Shown here piece after piece: positions 14,715 through 15,326 of a DNA stretch of 15,326 nt. The stretch comes from an uncultured Victivallales bacterium (lineage in GTDB: Bacteria > Verrucomicrobiota > Lentisphaeria > Oligosphaerales > JAFGRS01), in assembly GCA_903834675.1 (NCBI GenBank), contig CAILKC010000369.1:1-15326 (forward strand), in the 5' to 3' direction. The translations under genes were made by a program, and so were the position numbers. Numbering within the stretch: position 1 is the first letter of the stretch; the number at the start of each line of letters is the position of its first letter. The notes under the pieces are model-generated. The model was not told the DNA's origin. It worked only from the letters and a program-made list of their open reading frames with translations, and ran no database searches.

Positions 14715-15326
14715 ATGGGAGTAGAAAGCGTCCATTCTAGCGCTGAGAACTTGGAGAGGGCCCGGCCGACCATGTCGGACGGCCGGGCCGGGTGGGATCT
14801 GTCCCGCCTCTTCGTTGTCTCACGGTTCCTCAATCCGGCCGACGCCGAGATTGTCATGCAGGACACTGAGGTGGAGTTGCCGCCGCCACTCGGGATTCGG
14901 CTCAAGCGTGTCTACCGTTCCCGCAATCACCGCCAACGCGGCCTATTCGGCAGAGGCTGGAGCAGTTGCCTCGACTGGACTGTTGATTTCGAGCAGCCTG
15001 CGTTGCGCGGGTATCACGGCCTGACGATTCCCTTCTTTCGAGCTGCGGGGAATTGCCATAGCACCCCATTCTTCCCGTTTACCCTTGAACTGAGCAAGGG
15101 GACGGCACGGCTACGTTGTGGCGAGGCTCACGTGGACTTCAGCCAAAGTGCCGATGGGTATGGACGTCCAGCCGTGATGGCGTTACAGCAGACGATGGGG
15201 TGGAGGCTGCAGTACAGCCCTAGCGGCATCTTGGAGCAGCTTGTCAGCCTCAGCGACTCCGAGGTCAGATTCCACATTGAGGTGGCTCGCGACGGACTGC
15301 TCCGCCAGATGGTGGGGACGAGCGGC
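14715..15326 (+). CDS. rhs: Rhs/YD-repeat family protein, N-terminal part (runs off the window)
   Basis: The frame is open to the last base, giving 204 residues without a stop. LPPPLGIRLKRVYRSR...RGLFGRGW (residues 55-82) is the conserved start of Rhs proteins (DUF6531-like: LplPGpLPLrf.RtYnSr....GplG.GW). A beta-rich shell-like sequence follows. Rhs proteins form hollow beta-cocoons that enclose a C-terminal toxin; next to vgrG they are typically T6SS effectors. Unlike many T6SS Rhs proteins, this one has no PAAR domain or transmembrane segment before the Rhs core, only about 45 residues. ATG 14715 has AAGGA at 14705-14709. An in-frame ATG at 14772 is an alternative start; it lies in the loop of a strong hairpin. 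The toxin tip and any immunity gene are outside the window. Confidence 0.85.
   Translation, partial: MGVESVHSSAENLERARPTMSDGRAGWDLSRLFVVSRFLNPADAEIVMQDTEVELPPPLGIRLKRVYRSRNHRQRGLFGRGWSSCLDWTVDFEQPALRGYHGLTIPFFRAAGNCHSTPFFPFTLELSKGTARLRCGEAHVDFSQSADGYGRPAVMALQQTMGWRLQYSPSGILEQLVSLSDSEVRFHIEVARDGLLRQMVGTSG
14759..14789 (+). promoter_or_regulatory. 10-bp perfect GC hairpin enclosing the second in-frame ATG of rhs
   Basis: GGCCCGGCCG (14759-14768) and CGGCCGGGCC (14780-14789) are exact reverse complements around an 11-base loop. All ten pairs are G-C. The loop contains ATG 14772-14774, in frame with the rhs reading frame and preceded by GGAGAGGG (14753-14760), which partly overlaps the left arm. 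The stem could hide a ribosome site or act as an attenuator. There is no T-run, so it is not a normal terminator. Its function is inferred. Confidence 0.55.

Overview
All recognisable genes lie on the plus strand. They form one block of structural genes for a contractile, phage-tail-like injection machine of the type VI secretion (T6SS) kind. The order is: broken SUMF1/FGE-like gene - large lipoprotein - LRV/HEAT-like repeat protein - ClpV/TssH ATPase - TssB - TssC - two Hcp-like tube proteins - VgrG/TssI - TssF - TssG - start of an Rhs/YD-repeat gene that runs off the right edge. The DNA looks GC-rich throughout (not counted). Most starts are ATG behind purine-rich Shine-Dalgarno sites; TssF starts with GTG. 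The proteins are clearly divergent from proteobacterial T6SS proteins. I lean towards a non-proteobacterial environmental bacterium (Planctomycetota/PVC-like or similar), because SUMF1-domain genes, giant lipoproteins and divergent sheath proteins occur together here. That placement is inference and not secure.

Region by region. 1-756: remains of a sulfatase-modifying-factor (FGE/SUMF1)-like domain whose upstream part is interrupted by in-frame TGA codons. 776-3046: a 756-residue lipoprotein with a clear lipobox and no family I recognise. 3228-3965: a soluble protein built from two blocks of four 26-residue repeats. 4074-6320: a double-AAA+ Hsp100 ATPase in the position of ClpV; it lacks the middle domain and has a Thr in place of the D2 pore-loop Tyr. 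6321-6508: a leader with a perfect 21-bp tandem duplication carrying two TCGCGCGA palindromes, followed by a promoter-like element. 6509-8463: small and large sheath proteins. 8608-9618: two different Hcp-like proteins. 9619-10072: a 454-bp stretch without a convincing gene but with hairpins. 10073-11839: VgrG with a 16-residue-repeat spike. 11856-14646: baseplate proteins TssF and TssG. 14715-end: N-terminus of an Rhs-family protein, probably the delivered toxin cage, with a strong hairpin over its second in-frame ATG.

How they would work together (from T6SS knowledge): Hcp rings stack into an inner tube tipped by the VgrG trimer. TssB/TssC polymerise around it from a baseplate containing TssF/TssG. 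Contraction fires tube, VgrG and an Rhs-type cargo, and the Hsp100 ATPase recycles the sheath. TssA, TssE, TssK, TssJ, TssL, TssM and a PAAR tip are not in the window; they may lie outside, or the lipoprotein may contribute to an alternative envelope anchor. The SUMF1-like gene next to a lipoprotein recalls the TagR/TagQ pair that controls the Pseudomonas H1-T6SS, but this is analogy only.
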